Assembly: GCA_963824085.1 (NCBI GenBank)
Contig: CAWGNT010000025.1
Span: 1 to 57,635, forward strand
Reading direction: 5' to 3'
DNA length: 57,635 nucleotides
Source of the DNA: JARRNE01 sp963824085
GTDB taxonomy: Bacteria; Pseudomonadota; Gammaproteobacteria; Chromatiales; Chromatiaceae
A program made the position numbers and the translations under genes. This document shows, piece by piece, positions 34,573 through 44,119 of this stretch (its first letter is position 1; each line of letters begins with the position of its first letter). The notes under the pieces are model-generated. The model was not told the origin of the DNA. It did no database searches and saw only the letters and a list, made by a program, of their open reading frames with translations.

Positions 34573-36328
34573 GATGCCTCCCGGTACGTATCGTCGTAAG
34601 CGCCCGCGACCTGAGCGCGCAAGCATCGAGGCCTGCTCCGGACGTGCGGCCACGCTGGCGGCCGTTCCGTGTCCGCAACGCCCTTGATACCGGGCAAACA
34701 TGCCGCGCGACGAGAGCCACGCGGCCGCCGGTGACTGAAAGATCGAGCCGACAATCCAATTTATCAGGTCCGCGAATGGAATCTGCGTCATCACCACAGC
34801 AAGCAACGGGAATCCGGCCGCAAGCACGAGCTGGAGGACGGCTGGGAAATCCACGGGTATGAAGCACGGAGGGTTCCTCGGTCTTCGGCCAGTAGAGGCG
34901 CATGACGACGAACATCGGGCCGTCGGGCGCCGGCAGCCAGTTGGACTCCTTGTCCTTTCCGGGGGAGTCCTTCTGCACATAGATCGTCAGCGAGCCGTCC
35001 GGGTTCTTCTTCAGCCCCCGCAGCATGGGGGAATTGATGAGGTAGCGGTTGATCGGATTCTCGATCAGGAGCTGGGTGCGGCCGTCGTACATGGTGATGG
35101 ACCAGAAGGCGTTCACCGGCGGGAGCTGTCCCGCCGGGAAGGTCATCTGGTAGGTGTGCTTCGAGCCGTCGAGCGCGATGCCGTTGGCGTCGTGGCGGGT
35201 GAAGGGGTAGACCGCCTCCGCCTCGCTGTTGCCGTAGATCCCGAGCTTGGCGGCGGCGGCGCGCAGAGCCCAGTCGCCGTGGTAAAAGTCGCGGCTGCCG
35301 GCGGCGGCGCCGATGTGCCAGCCGTTGACGTCGGTGCCGACGCTCTCGGCGGTCTTCCCGATCTTGGCGAAGGCCGCCTTCACGCCAGCCCCGATCGCCG
35401 CCTTGGCCTCGGTGGGAAGGGCCCCGTGTGCAGTCTTCTTGCCCGGGCCGATCCCGATCTTTGCGAATTTCTCACGCAGGGGATTCTCCACTGCGGCGGT
35501 GCCGACGGGCGGGCAGAACTGGAGCAGGAAGTCGAGATACTCGGGGAAGGCATTGGTGAAGGCGCTCTTCTCGAGCTTCGGCCAGTCGACGGTCGGCGCC
35601 TCGGGGGGTGCCGGCTGGCCCAGGAAGGCCGAGAGGGCCTCGATCTTGTAGCCCGCCTGAATCTTCTTCACGTTGTCCATGTCGGCCGGGTCGAAGAGCT
35701 GGGTACGGTAGATCACCAGGGTGAACTGGGTCTCGCTGCGGAAGGACTTGGCGATGCCCTTGGGCGTTTCCCCCTGCCAGTCGGGACCGGAGACCAGGTA
35801 GCAGCCGGCGCCGTTGCCGGTGGTGCGGCTGCCCATGTAGCCGTAGTTGTCGGTGTACAGGTCGACGAGCTGGACGTCGTAGTAGCGGCGCTTCTCGATC
35901 TCCGGCATGCACAGCACCATGGGCTCGGCGCGCAGGTCGAGGAGCGCCATCGAGTAGGGCGTGTCGCTGTTGGGCGTGCTGACGCCCGTATCCTTCGGCG
36001 TGTAGACCCGCGCCTCGTTGTGGATCTGGTTGATCGGGGCCTTGAACTGCCCCAAGTTGCGGTCGATGAAATATTTGTTGAGGACGTCGTAGCCGACAAT
36101 CATTGGGAAGCCGTAGAGGTAGGCATCCTCGGCGATGGCCCGAAGCTCGTCGGTGGGGGAGCTCCCCGCCCGGGGCTCGCTCGTGGGTTTCGCCGGGACC
36201 GGAGCCGAGACGACGAGCTTCTGCCCCACCTCGATCAGATCGGATTTCAGCTTGTTGATGACCTTCAGCTCTGCCGGGCCAATGCCGAATCGCTCGGCAA
36301 TCGCATCCAGGTCGTCGCCGCGGACCAC
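34562..36328 (-). CDS. LysM - DUF1254/DUF1214 protein, apparently frameshifted
   Basis: The frame opens at a GTG (36328) with an N-terminal LysM module (VVRGDDLDAIAERFGIGPAE), then DUF1254 (AYLYGFPMIVGYDVLNKYF, STPNSDTPYSMALLDL) and DUF1214 (FWSITMYDGRTQLLIENP ending MFVVMRLYWPK). A signal peptide MAPNPWRRIAAALAVIACLG starts at ATG 36464 in another frame that stops at 36351, so a one-base slip between 36353 and 36464 probably separates it. After the normal family end near 34880 the frame runs about 100 further residues of atypical sequence. Function of the family is unknown; it is periplasmic in relatives. Confidence 0.75.
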   Translation of the reverse strand: MVRGDDLDAIAERFGIGPAELKVINKLKSDLIEVGQKLVVSAPVPAKPTSEPRAGSSPTDELRAIAEDAYLYGFPMIVGYDVLNKYFIDRNLGQFKAPINQIHNEARVYTPKDTGVSTPNSDTPYSMALLDLRAEPMVLCMPEIEKRRYYDVQLVDLYTDNYGYMGSRTTGNGAGCYLVSGPDWQGETPKGIAKSFRSETQFTLVIYRTQLFDPADMDNVKKIQAGYKIEALSAFLGQPAPPEAPTVDWPKLEKSAFTNAFPEYLDFLLQFCPPVGTAAVENPLREKFAKIGIGPGKKTAHGALPTEAKAAIGAGVKAAFAKIGKTAESVGTDVNGWHIGAAAGSRDFYHGDWALRAAAAKLGIYGNSEAEAVYPFTRHDANGIALDGSKHTYQMTFPAGQLPPVNAFWSITMYDGRTQLLIENPINRYLINSPMLRGLKKNPDGSLTIYVQKDSPGKDKESNWLPAPDGPMFVVMRLYWPKTEEPSVLHTRGFPSRPPARACGRIPVACCGDDADSIRGPDKLDCRLDLSVTGGRVALVARHVCPVSRALRTRNGRQRGRTSGAGLDACALRSRALTTIRTGRHHVR

Positions 36329-36464
36329 GGTGTACGTAGCGCTGGCCTCGTCATAGAGACCCTCGGCATGATGGCGCGGGCCGGTATCCGCTGCCTCGCT
36401 CCGCGCCGAGACAGGCGATGACTGCCAACGCAGCCGCGATGCGCCGCCATGGGTTCGGCGCCAT

Positions 36465-37022
36465 GTTCAAGAGCTCAGTCCCACGTTAATCCTCGTCGGT
36501 TTTTTGGAAGGTGATCACCGTTAAAGCTCAGTTGACCGCTTCGTATCCATTCCCGGGACCTGACGGCATGTTCGGGATGACAGCCTGGAAAACAGCGTCG
36601 TCGTTCCGGAAGGGATTCCGGAACCGAGCAGCCGCGGGGACGGGTCTTAGATGTAGCTCATGAACTTGCGTCGCGTCGTCATCTCTCCACCTCGTCGAAT
36701 AAGAAAGTGAGCTCCGGACTCGGCAGGCACCGAATCGCCGAGCACTGCCTGCATTAACTTTAATGGTGCATGGAGCCATTTCGCCGCCGGCCGCAGTGTG
36801 TGCTACTGGCCACGTCGCGGCCGCCCACAGCATGGTCATGCGGACTCTTGCCCGCTGCCTGGACGCATTAGTGCTTCAGGTTTCTCGGAAGCGAACGCAT
36901 TGTCTGTAATTCGGAACTAGCGCAATTGACATTTTGCGACAGTCGCCTGACCAGGCGGATGGAAGAGCAGACTGAGCGGGATCCGAACGCCGGGGGTGAC
37001 CGGATCGAACGCGTGATTGAGA
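36465..37022. other. Intergenic region with hairpin and an aborted Tat-like start
   Basis: No full gene. A 9-bp stem with 4-base loop lies at 36603-36624 (GTTCCGGAA, loop GGGA, TTCCGGAAC). On the minus strand, ATG near 36683 with GGAGGTGGAGAG upstream reads MTTRRKFMSYI then stops, which looks like the beginning of a twin-arginine precursor cut short. Confidence 0.45.
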
Positions 37023-38027
37023 TCAATAGGGGGCGTGTTCGGTGCGCCAGGCTGTTGGTGAGGTCCCCGACCAGCGGCGGAAGGCGCGCACAAAAGCGGC
37101 ACATTCCGAGTAGTCGAGTGCGGCTGCGATATCCGACACCGGCAGGCGGGTATCGCGGAGAAGGTGGCGGGCAATGTCGTAGCGGGCCTCGTCAATCAGA
37201 ACCCTGAAACTCGTCCCCTGCGCGCACAGGCGCCGGTTCAGGGTGCGCCGATGCAGCGCAAAGAGGTCCGCCATCTGCCCCAGTCGGGTCTCTCCTTGAG
37301 GGGTGCTGACGACAAGCATGCGGCGCAGCACGCGCCGAAGCTGAGTCACGAGATCACCCGCCCCCTGGGCCTCCAGGGACTCTATCTCTTGCATGATCCG
37401 GCGGTGTACCAACGCGTCGGCACCATCCAATCTGCGGTCGAGCCACGAAGCGGCAAAAACCACTGCCGAGTACTCAGCGCCGAAGATCAAGCGGGTGCGG
37501 AAGAATTGCCGGTATGGCTCGCAGTCGACAGGCTGGGGCCTGTGGAGGAGCACCTCGGTCGCCTTCCAATCAGGACCGGCCAGAGCCTTCACGATATTGA
37601 ACGCGTTGGCTATGGCACCGTCGTAAATCTGCTCGGTCCCCGGTACGCCCGGCTGGTGGATCGAGTAGGCCAGCATCACGCGGTCGCCGCGTACCGAGAG
37701 GATCGGAATGGCCCCGCGGTCATGGAGGTGGAGGTACAGGATGATGTTGCGCAGGGCCGTTCCGACATCGGGGGAGTGGCGGGCAAGCTCTCCAACGAGG
37801 CCTAGAATTTCCAGGCCCGCATTGCGGCACACCAGTAGTCCGAAATGGGGACACCGGGTACGCTCCACGCAGAGCGCAACGAAGCGGCCAAGGTCTGCGA
37901 AGGGGATGATATTGTCCGGGTCGTCGAAGAGGACCAGATCGAGACCTGCCTCGGCGATCAACTGGTTGGGGTCCAACCCCATCCCTGCCAGCAGCCGCGG
38001 GATGCCGAGGATCGGTGCCACGCGCAC
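37023..38027 (-). CDS. AraC-family transcriptional regulator
   Basis: 334 aa from a GTG preceded by GGGAGAGG. An N-terminal ligand-binding domain of the arabinose-binding/OruR type (about residues 20-200) is followed by two C-terminal helix-turn-helix motifs (LGQMADLFALHRRTLNRRL and VSDIAAALDYSECAAFVRAF), ending FRRWSGTSPTAWR as in the family. The ligand is unknown. It lies upstream of, and in the same direction as, the DUF1254/K+ channel/FadL genes and could control them; this is inference from position. Confidence 0.92.
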   Translation of the reverse strand: MRVAPILGIPRLLAGMGLDPNQLIAEAGLDLVLFDDPDNIIPFADLGRFVALCVERTRCPHFGLLVCRNAGLEILGLVGELARHSPDVGTALRNIILYLHLHDRGAIPILSVRGDRVMLAYSIHQPGVPGTEQIYDGAIANAFNIVKALAGPDWKATEVLLHRPQPVDCEPYRQFFRTRLIFGAEYSAVVFAASWLDRRLDGADALVHRRIMQEIESLEAQGAGDLVTQLRRVLRRMLVVSTPQGETRLGQMADLFALHRRTLNRRLCAQGTSFRVLIDEARYDIARHLLRDTRLPVSDIAAALDYSECAAFVRAFRRWSGTSPTAWRTEHAPY

Positions 38028-38250
38028 GCCGCCCTCTCCCGGCAGGGGCAGATCGTTCGCCGAGCAGGACGCTTCAGGGAACGCTGCCAGACCGAGCCCT
38101 CCTGAGATCCAAGGTATGAGATTTAGAATCCGAGATATTGACCAAATGTCAAGGACATGCGTTGCGAAACCTGGTCCTACGACGGGCCCGACGTCATGGG
38201 AATCCGATACCAGCTATTGCTCCGGTGATGACATCGTATGAGCCCACACA

Positions 38251-39993
38251 TCACGACGCCCGGGCCTGCGGGACGCGGTCTCTGTCCCCGGCCCAGTCCT
38301 CCGCATTCATCGGTTCGAATAATGGGCGCATGGCGTCGTCCACATAGGGCTCCCCAGCTCCGTCCTGTTCCCGCTTTACCCGCTTGTAAAGGCGCCAGAC
38401 GCTCCATGCAAAGACGAGCATCCGCGAATATGTGCTCGCGAATTCGCTGACTCGCCGCGGATAGAAGGTGAGCGGATGTTCGAGCGCGAACGTCGGTCGC
38501 CTTTCGGTTCGAACCTTGCGCCGAATGAAGCCGCCTTGCAGCGGGTGAACACCCTCGAACTTGAAGCAGCCGTAGAACTCCAGGGCAATCTCCATAATCC
38601 GCTTTGGGTTGCGGCCGACGGTGGTGGCGCGGCGCATCAGAGTCTCCAAGTGCTCCAGAGAATAGTAGGCATCCCATGCCTTGCGATAGATCCCCTGCCA
38701 CTCTTCCTTACTCATCCTGGGATGCGTCGTGCAGACGTGTTCCAGGTCATACGAGTTCATATCCGGCTCCAAGGGCGTACCTGCGGCGTGGAGACGTTTG
38801 TGATCCGCCGAGCCCGGTAGCGGGGTGAGACAGAAGAACTCGAGGATGTCCAGCGGCAGCTCGCGCTTGATGGTCTCGATATCGGCCAGGATGCGCTCGG
38901 GGGTGTCTCCCGGAAAGCCCAGGATATAGCCGCAGTAGGTGGTCACCTTTTTCCTCTGCCAAGCTAGGAGCATCTCGCGATAGTTCTCAATCTTGTTCTG
39001 CTTCTTCTTGGCGGCCTGCAGATTGTCGGGGTTGATGTTCTCGAGCCCGATAAAGACGCGCGAAACACCCGCCTTGCGAGCCTTGTCCACGAAATTCGGC
39101 AGCTTGTGGCACATGGTGTCGACTTGGATGGTGAAGTTGAACTTCACTCCGAGCTCCTCGCGCACCTGAGCAATACGGTCGAGGATGGCCTCCCAGTTGC
39201 GGTTGCGGGCAAAGTTGTCATCGGTGATGAAGTAGTGGCGGATGCCGTGCGCCAAGTTGGCTCGCAGCAGACCCTCGACGTCGTCCGGCGAGCGGTAGCG
39301 AGACTTGCGGCCTTGAACGTTGATGATGGTGCAAAAGCTGCACATGAAGGGACAACCGCGGCCCGCGTCGAAGGTCCCCGGCATGGGCGCATATCGGCGG
39401 GCCACGCGCGGTGGCAGGTAGGGCATTCGCTGAGCCTCCAGCCCCGGGAGGTCGTTCATGTAGTTGTAAAGGGGCTGCAAGCGGCGCTCGTAGGCGGCAC
39501 GCAGGAAGTCGTCGAATCGGCCCTCGCATTCGCCGGCAAAGAGGGTGATGCCGAGGTCCAGAGCCTCCTTCAGGTCATCCGGCATCTCCGGCAGCATTGC
39601 CATGCAACCGCTGACGTGAAAACCGCCGATGGCGACCTGAACGCCCGCGGCGCGGAAACGCCGCGCCATGTCCATGGCTCGCGGGTACTGATTGGACTGC
39701 ACCCCGACCATGCATACGATGCCGTGCCCATCCGCCGCCTGAATGCGTCTCAGGATGAAATCTGTCGGGACGACCGTATTGGTCTCGTCGTAGGCATTGA
39801 CGAGGATCTCGACGCCCTCGCCCAACACCTTGTTCTGGGCCGCCTGGATGGCGAGACCGTAGAGACTGGCCAGCGAGTTTGAAGGAATCCATGCCTTGAA
39901 CCACTGGATCACATAGCCGTCGTCATCATAGTGTGACGGCTTAATGAGCTCGACGTGGAATCGGTTGCTGGCGCATGTTGGGGTATGGGTCAT
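38251..39993 (-). CDS. B12-binding-domain radical SAM protein
   Basis: 580 aa from MTHTPTCASNRFHVELIKPS; the frame is open to 40053. The N-terminal cobalamin-binding Rossmann domain (about residues 40-180) lacks an obvious D-x-H-x-x-G motif but has VAIGGFHVSG. The radical SAM cluster motif is C-P-F-M-C-S-F-C in GRGCPFMCSFCTIINVQG. FIGLENINPDNL and GYILGFPGDTPERI are further core motifs. A C-terminal helical extension follows. Such enzymes methylate or rearrange unactivated carbons; the substrate is unknown. Confidence 0.88.
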   Translation of the reverse strand: MTHTPTCASNRFHVELIKPSHYDDDGYVIQWFKAWIPSNSLASLYGLAIQAAQNKVLGEGVEILVNAYDETNTVVPTDFILRRIQAADGHGIVCMVGVQSNQYPRAMDMARRFRAAGVQVAIGGFHVSGCMAMLPEMPDDLKEALDLGITLFAGECEGRFDDFLRAAYERRLQPLYNYMNDLPGLEAQRMPYLPPRVARRYAPMPGTFDAGRGCPFMCSFCTIINVQGRKSRYRSPDDVEGLLRANLAHGIRHYFITDDNFARNRNWEAILDRIAQVREELGVKFNFTIQVDTMCHKLPNFVDKARKAGVSRVFIGLENINPDNLQAAKKKQNKIENYREMLLAWQRKKVTTYCGYILGFPGDTPERILADIETIKRELPLDILEFFCLTPLPGSADHKRLHAAGTPLEPDMNSYDLEHVCTTHPRMSKEEWQGIYRKAWDAYYSLEHLETLMRRATTVGRNPKRIMEIALEFYGCFKFEGVHPLQGGFIRRKVRTERRPTFALEHPLTFYPRRVSEFASTYSRMLVFAWSVWRLYKRVKREQDGAGEPYVDDAMRPLFEPMNAEDWAGDRDRVPQARAS

Positions 39994-40230
39994 AGAGACG
40001 AGCCACTGTGGTAGGGGCAATGAAGGCAGCATCCGAACAGAATACCTCCGCAAAGGAAAGCCACTTTAGTTGAGCTCCGACAGCAGCTGTGATGCCGTTC
40101 GTGCCTCACCGCATCTGCGCAAGCAGCGAAGCCGACGTCGTCGATCATGACCAGCGGGATGTTGTGCGCGCCCTCCGGTCGAGAGGCGAAAGGGCCGAGT
40201 GGGCCGGTAATATGCACCGCTTGTATCTGA

Positions 40231-40378
40231 TTTTTTCGTTTTATCGGAGTCGGGTTGCGCCCGCCGGGGTACGCCGTGGATTCCTCCCTGAAGGCTTGAC
40301 GGCCGCCTCCCTGCGGCCGACACCCCCGGCGGGCGCAACCCGACCCCTTCGGCCGAAAAGCGAAAAAATTGCGTGAGT
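40231..40378. repeat. Palindromic dispersed repeat, copy 2
   Basis: About 148 bp between asnB and the B12-radical SAM gene. A 21-bp perfect arm pair (40249-40269 with 40324-40344) surrounds the inner hairpin CGGCCGC-CTCCCT-GCGGCCG (40300-40319). Outer TTTTTTCG and CGAAAAAA ends also pair. It is the same element as 25932-26072; the inner loop CTCCCT is identical. Confidence 0.82.
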
Positions 40379-40463
40379 TGGGCATATTTCGAGCGTAACC
40401 GCCCCGAAGGATACACCTAAGACCCCAGTGAGGGGCTCAAGAATCCTGGGCAAAAGCCGCCCG

Positions 40464-42356
40464 CTAACCGACAACCACCCCCGCATCGGGAGACGGATCG
40501 GCTCGCTCCCGCGAGGCTGCCCAGGTCAGCCATTCGCTGAGCACCAGAAGGGTCCAGAGCGGGCGGGCGTAATCGCCTTTGAGCTGGCGATGCTCCTGCA
40601 GCAGGGCGTCGGCCTCGGCGCGCCGGATGCCGACATCCTCGAACAACGGGTTCGCCAGCTGGGCCTCCGCCCACTGGTAGAGGGGGCCGCGCAGCCAAGC
40701 CGCAAGCGGCACGGAGAGTCCGCGCTTCCTGCGGTGCACGATTGCGCGCGGGAGCCAGCGCCGGGCGTAGCTCTTGAGGAATACCTTGGTGGTGACGCCT
40801 TTCACCCGCTGTCCCGACGACAGGCGGGCTGCGAAATCCATTACGTCGGGGTCGAGGAACGGCGCCCGAAGCTCGATCGCTGAGAGCATGCTCGCGCGGT
40901 CGGCCTTGGTGAGCAGCCCCTCCGCGAGAGTATTCTCGAGGTCGTAGCGTTGGAGCGCGTCGAGCAGTGCCTCGCCCGCCTGACCAGGGTCGACCCGCGG
41001 CGTAGCAGGCTCCACACCCAGGCGCTTGAGCAGCACCGGGTCGATGCTGGCGGTCCAGAGCAGGTGACGAGCCATGCCCTCGGTCTCCGCCCCCTCGACG
41101 AACTTCTTGAGCAGGAAGGACAGCGTCATCTTCTTCTCGCTCGGGGGCCAGCGTCTCACCAGGGCCTTGACTGCCGACTTCACGGCGTGCGGGAGCGCCG
41201 CGTAGCGGGCGCTGAACTGGGCACCGAGGTACGTGGGATAGCCACCGAACAGCTCATCTCCCCCCTCCCCTACCAAGGCGATCTTAGCGTCCCGAGCGGC
41301 GCGGCGCGCAAGCATTGCGGCCGGGATCCACGCGGGATCGGCCAGGGGCTCACCGGTATGCGCGATCAGTCCCGCAAGCTCGCGCGGGAAGTCCTCGGCC
41401 TGCACCCACACGGTCTCGCAGGGGATCGCAAGCATCTGCGCCACCTGCTGCGCGAACGAGCCCTCGTCGAAGGAACGCTCGTGAAAGCGCAGCGTGTACG
41501 CGGTGAGCGGGTATTCGGGCCGGAGGCTCCTCAACACCGCTGCGACGAGGGAGGAGTCGATCCCTCCGCTGAGAAAGACGCCGTACGGGACGTCCACCTC
41601 GCTCTGACGGCGCACCGCCTCCCGGAAGACTCCATCGAAGGTCTCGACATCGGCTCTCGGGCTCGCCGGCGCGGGGAAATCCCAGCGCCAGTACCGCCGC
41701 TGCTCCTGCGTATGCGGGCCGAAGGTCACGATCTCCCCGGGTCTGACCTTGCGCATGTTCTGGAACGGTGACAGGGGCGCGCCGAAGTAACCGCGCTGAA
41801 GGTAGTCGCGGATCCCCTGCATATCCCTCTGCAACGGGTTCCCGAGGGCCGTCACGAGCGAGGCAATCTCCGAGGCAAAGGTCACGCCGATCTGGTCGAC
41901 GGCGTAAAAGAGGGGGCGCTCGCCCGCGCGGTCGCGTGCCAGCAGCAGCTGCTGTTCGGCCGGATCCCAGATCGCAAGCGCGAACGCGCCCTTGAGCTGC
42001 TGCACGCACTCCGCGCCGAGGAGCCCGTAGAGGTCCGCGATCACCGCCACATCGTTCTTGGCATCGACGGTGCGCCCTCGCGCAGCGAGAAACTCCTTCA
42101 GCTCGGGATGGTTGTCGATCTCGCCGTTGCAGACGACCACCACGCCGCTTCCCTCGTGCACCATCGGCTGGCCGCCGTCCTGGAGGCCGCGGATTGCCAG
42201 GCGCGCCGCGCCCAGCACAGCCGCACCGCTCTGCACGGTACGCCGGTCGTCCGGACCACGATGCGCCACGGCGTCGACCATGGTTTCGGTCTGCCGAACG
42301 CGTGCCGGCTCGCTCGCGGTCGCCTCCCACCTCACGTTTCCGGCGATTCCGCACAT
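40464..42356 (-). CDS. asnB: Asparagine synthase (glutamine-hydrolysing)
   Basis: 630 aa starting MCGIAGNV, so Cys2 is the N-terminal glutaminase nucleophile; the longer frame to 42392 is rejected. The glutaminase domain runs to about residue 210 (AHRGPDDRR, CNGEIDNHPEL), and the synthetase domain has the PP-loop VFLSGGIDSSLVAAVL and LVGEGGDELFGGYPTYLG. Homologues in sugar or capsule clusters amidate or build unusual products rather than free asparagine. It starts 2 bp after the glycosyltransferase stop, so it is in its operon. Confidence 0.93.
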   Translation of the reverse strand: MCGIAGNVRWEATASEPARVRQTETMVDAVAHRGPDDRRTVQSGAAVLGAARLAIRGLQDGGQPMVHEGSGVVVVCNGEIDNHPELKEFLAARGRTVDAKNDVAVIADLYGLLGAECVQQLKGAFALAIWDPAEQQLLLARDRAGERPLFYAVDQIGVTFASEIASLVTALGNPLQRDMQGIRDYLQRGYFGAPLSPFQNMRKVRPGEIVTFGPHTQEQRRYWRWDFPAPASPRADVETFDGVFREAVRRQSEVDVPYGVFLSGGIDSSLVAAVLRSLRPEYPLTAYTLRFHERSFDEGSFAQQVAQMLAIPCETVWVQAEDFPRELAGLIAHTGEPLADPAWIPAAMLARRAARDAKIALVGEGGDELFGGYPTYLGAQFSARYAALPHAVKSAVKALVRRWPPSEKKMTLSFLLKKFVEGAETEGMARHLLWTASIDPVLLKRLGVEPATPRVDPGQAGEALLDALQRYDLENTLAEGLLTKADRASMLSAIELRAPFLDPDVMDFAARLSSGQRVKGVTTKVFLKSYARRWLPRAIVHRRKRGLSVPLAAWLRGPLYQWAEAQLANPLFEDVGIRRAEADALLQEHRQLKGDYARPLWTLLVLSEWLTWAASRERADPSPDAGVVVG

Positions 42357-42358
42357 TC

Positions 42359-44119
42359 CTAATGCCCAGCGGGCGGGATCAGCGCGCCCCACCAGCGGCG
42401 CGTGAGCTCCCGGAGCGTCGTCCCCCGCGCCGCCGCCAGCTCCGCGACCCAGGGCTGCGGCGAGGCGCCGCGGCTCAATAGGAAAATTGGATCTTTCGTG
42501 GCAGCGATCCAGGCATCGGCATTATCCAGGCGCACCATTTGCTCCGGCCACGGGGAGGTCTTGAGGTAGAACGGAATGTAGTTGCTGGGAATCTCGTGCC
42601 CGTTGTTGGAGATGACGACGATAGAACGGCCGAGGTAGAAGGCCAGGCCCGGAGGGAAGCACCGGTAGCACGCCACCTCGACGCCGCCAGGGCTATCGCG
42701 CTGGATGGCCTGCGCGAGCGGGCGCGAGGATCTCCCGTCCGCATATGCCTGCAACTGGCCGGAGCCGACCGCCATGAGGAGGAACGGCGGCAGTGCGAAC
42801 ACGGTAAGCATTGCCGGTATCCGGCGGCTCGCGCGCGCCGCCGCCGCTGCACCGGCGATTCCGAGAAACCAAACTATAAGCGGTATGAGTGCGGCCTGAG
42901 CGCGCTCCAGCTCCGCGTCCGAGAGGTGGAACAGCGCCTGCAGCGGCACGAGGCGAAGTTGAACGCCCACCAGGAACACACCCGCAGCACCGCACACCGC
43001 CGTCAGAACCAGAGTGCCGCGTCGGATCAACGCCGCCGGGGCCCCCTCAGGGTAGGTCATCGCCAGGTCGAACACCCGCGCGACCAGCACACCCAACGCA
43101 ACGATTGCGGGCAAAACGTACCCCGGTAGCTTGGATTTCGAGATGGAGAAGAAGACAACGACGACGAGCGCGAAGATTGCCAGCATCGCGTCCGCACCCA
43201 GTGCCGCACCTCGGCGGCGCCAGCCACGGACAATCATCTCGGGGAGTAGGATGCTCCATGGAAAGAAAGCCAGGGCGATCACGGGGATGTAATAGTAGAC
43301 AGGCGCACCGCGTCGGAACTCGGCCGTGGATGTGAACCGCATCAGCGACTCCTTCACTAGGCCGTAGTACGGAAAGTCGGGCCTCTGAATCGAGAGGGCC
43401 ACGAACCAGGCAAGGACGGGGACGAGGAAGACTGCGACGTTGAGCGGGGAGAAGAACCGCTTGCCGCCGCTGACCTTGCGGACGCGCGCGTAAACGAGCA
43501 GGCCGAGCAGCGGGAGCAGGAAGCCGACCGGACCCTTGATCAGGGTCGCCATGGCGGCCGCGAGCACGCTCAGCGTGTACCAGCGGCCGGCGCCCGGCTG
43601 GTCGCTGCTCTCCAGGGCGGTGAACCCCGCGAGCAGCGAAGCGCAGACGAAGAAAGTGAGCGCGCCGTCGAAGATGACGGTCCGTGAGAACACGATAAAC
43701 AGTGGAACAGTCGCGATCACTACGACTGCGATTGCCGCGGTGCGCCCACCGTAGACACGTCGGCAGAAGGCCCACACGAGTAGCAGGGTCAGCAGCCCGA
43801 ACACCGCCGATGGCAGCCGCGCCGCCGTCTCGGTGTCGCCGAGGGCGGCCAGCGACCCCGCCACCATGTCAAAGTAGAGCGCGGGCTTGTCCAGGTAGGG
43901 CATGCCGTTGTAAAGCGGGACGAGGAGCGAGCCGGTCTCCTTCATCTCGCGCGCGACCTCGGCGTTGCGCCCTTCATCCCCGTCCATCAAGGGCGGAGAC
44001 CCCAGCCCAACAACGATCGCACCTGCCGCCACAACCCAGGCAAGTGCAAACACCCAGCTGGTCCTATGCACCGGCACCCTCTCCCGGCGCGATCGGTCCG
44101 CCGGCGGTACGGGCGCCAT
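42359..44119 (-). CDS. ArnT-like glycosyltransferase (GT39/GT83 family)
   Basis: 586-aa inner-membrane protein with about 11-12 transmembrane helices and a C-terminal periplasmic domain. The acidic motif in the first periplasmic loop, LMDGDEGRNAEVAREM, binds metal and the lipid-phosphate sugar donor in the family. Such enzymes move a sugar from a polyprenyl phosphate to lipid A, protein or other acceptors. It overlaps the upstream GT2 gene by 56 bp; GT2 would make the donor. Confidence 0.88.
   Translation of the reverse strand: MAPVPPADRSRRERVPVHRTSWVFALAWVVAAGAIVVGLGSPPLMDGDEGRNAEVAREMKETGSLLVPLYNGMPYLDKPALYFDMVAGSLAALGDTETAARLPSAVFGLLTLLLVWAFCRRVYGGRTAAIAVVVIATVPLFIVFSRTVIFDGALTFFVCASLLAGFTALESSDQPGAGRWYTLSVLAAAMATLIKGPVGFLLPLLGLLVYARVRKVSGGKRFFSPLNVAVFLVPVLAWFVALSIQRPDFPYYGLVKESLMRFTSTAEFRRGAPVYYYIPVIALAFFPWSILLPEMIVRGWRRRGAALGADAMLAIFALVVVVFFSISKSKLPGYVLPAIVALGVLVARVFDLAMTYPEGAPAALIRRGTLVLTAVCGAAGVFLVGVQLRLVPLQALFHLSDAELERAQAALIPLIVWFLGIAGAAAAARASRRIPAMLTVFALPPFLLMAVGSGQLQAYADGRSSRPLAQAIQRDSPGGVEVACYRCFPPGLAFYLGRSIVVISNNGHEIPSNYIPFYLKTSPWPEQMVRLDNADAWIAATKDPIFLLSRGASPQPWVAELAAARGTTLRELTRRWWGALIPPAGH

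Noticed and set aside
34573..34980. N-terminal extension of the K+ channel frame with hydrophobic segment
   Set aside because: It overlaps the DUF1254 coding sequence in another frame, while an ATG with GGGAGG at 34572 gives a normal channel.
34859..36421. 520-aa open frame antisense to the DUF1254 gene
   Set aside because: Third-position GC shadow; the opposite frame has clear DUF1254/DUF1214 and LysM motifs.
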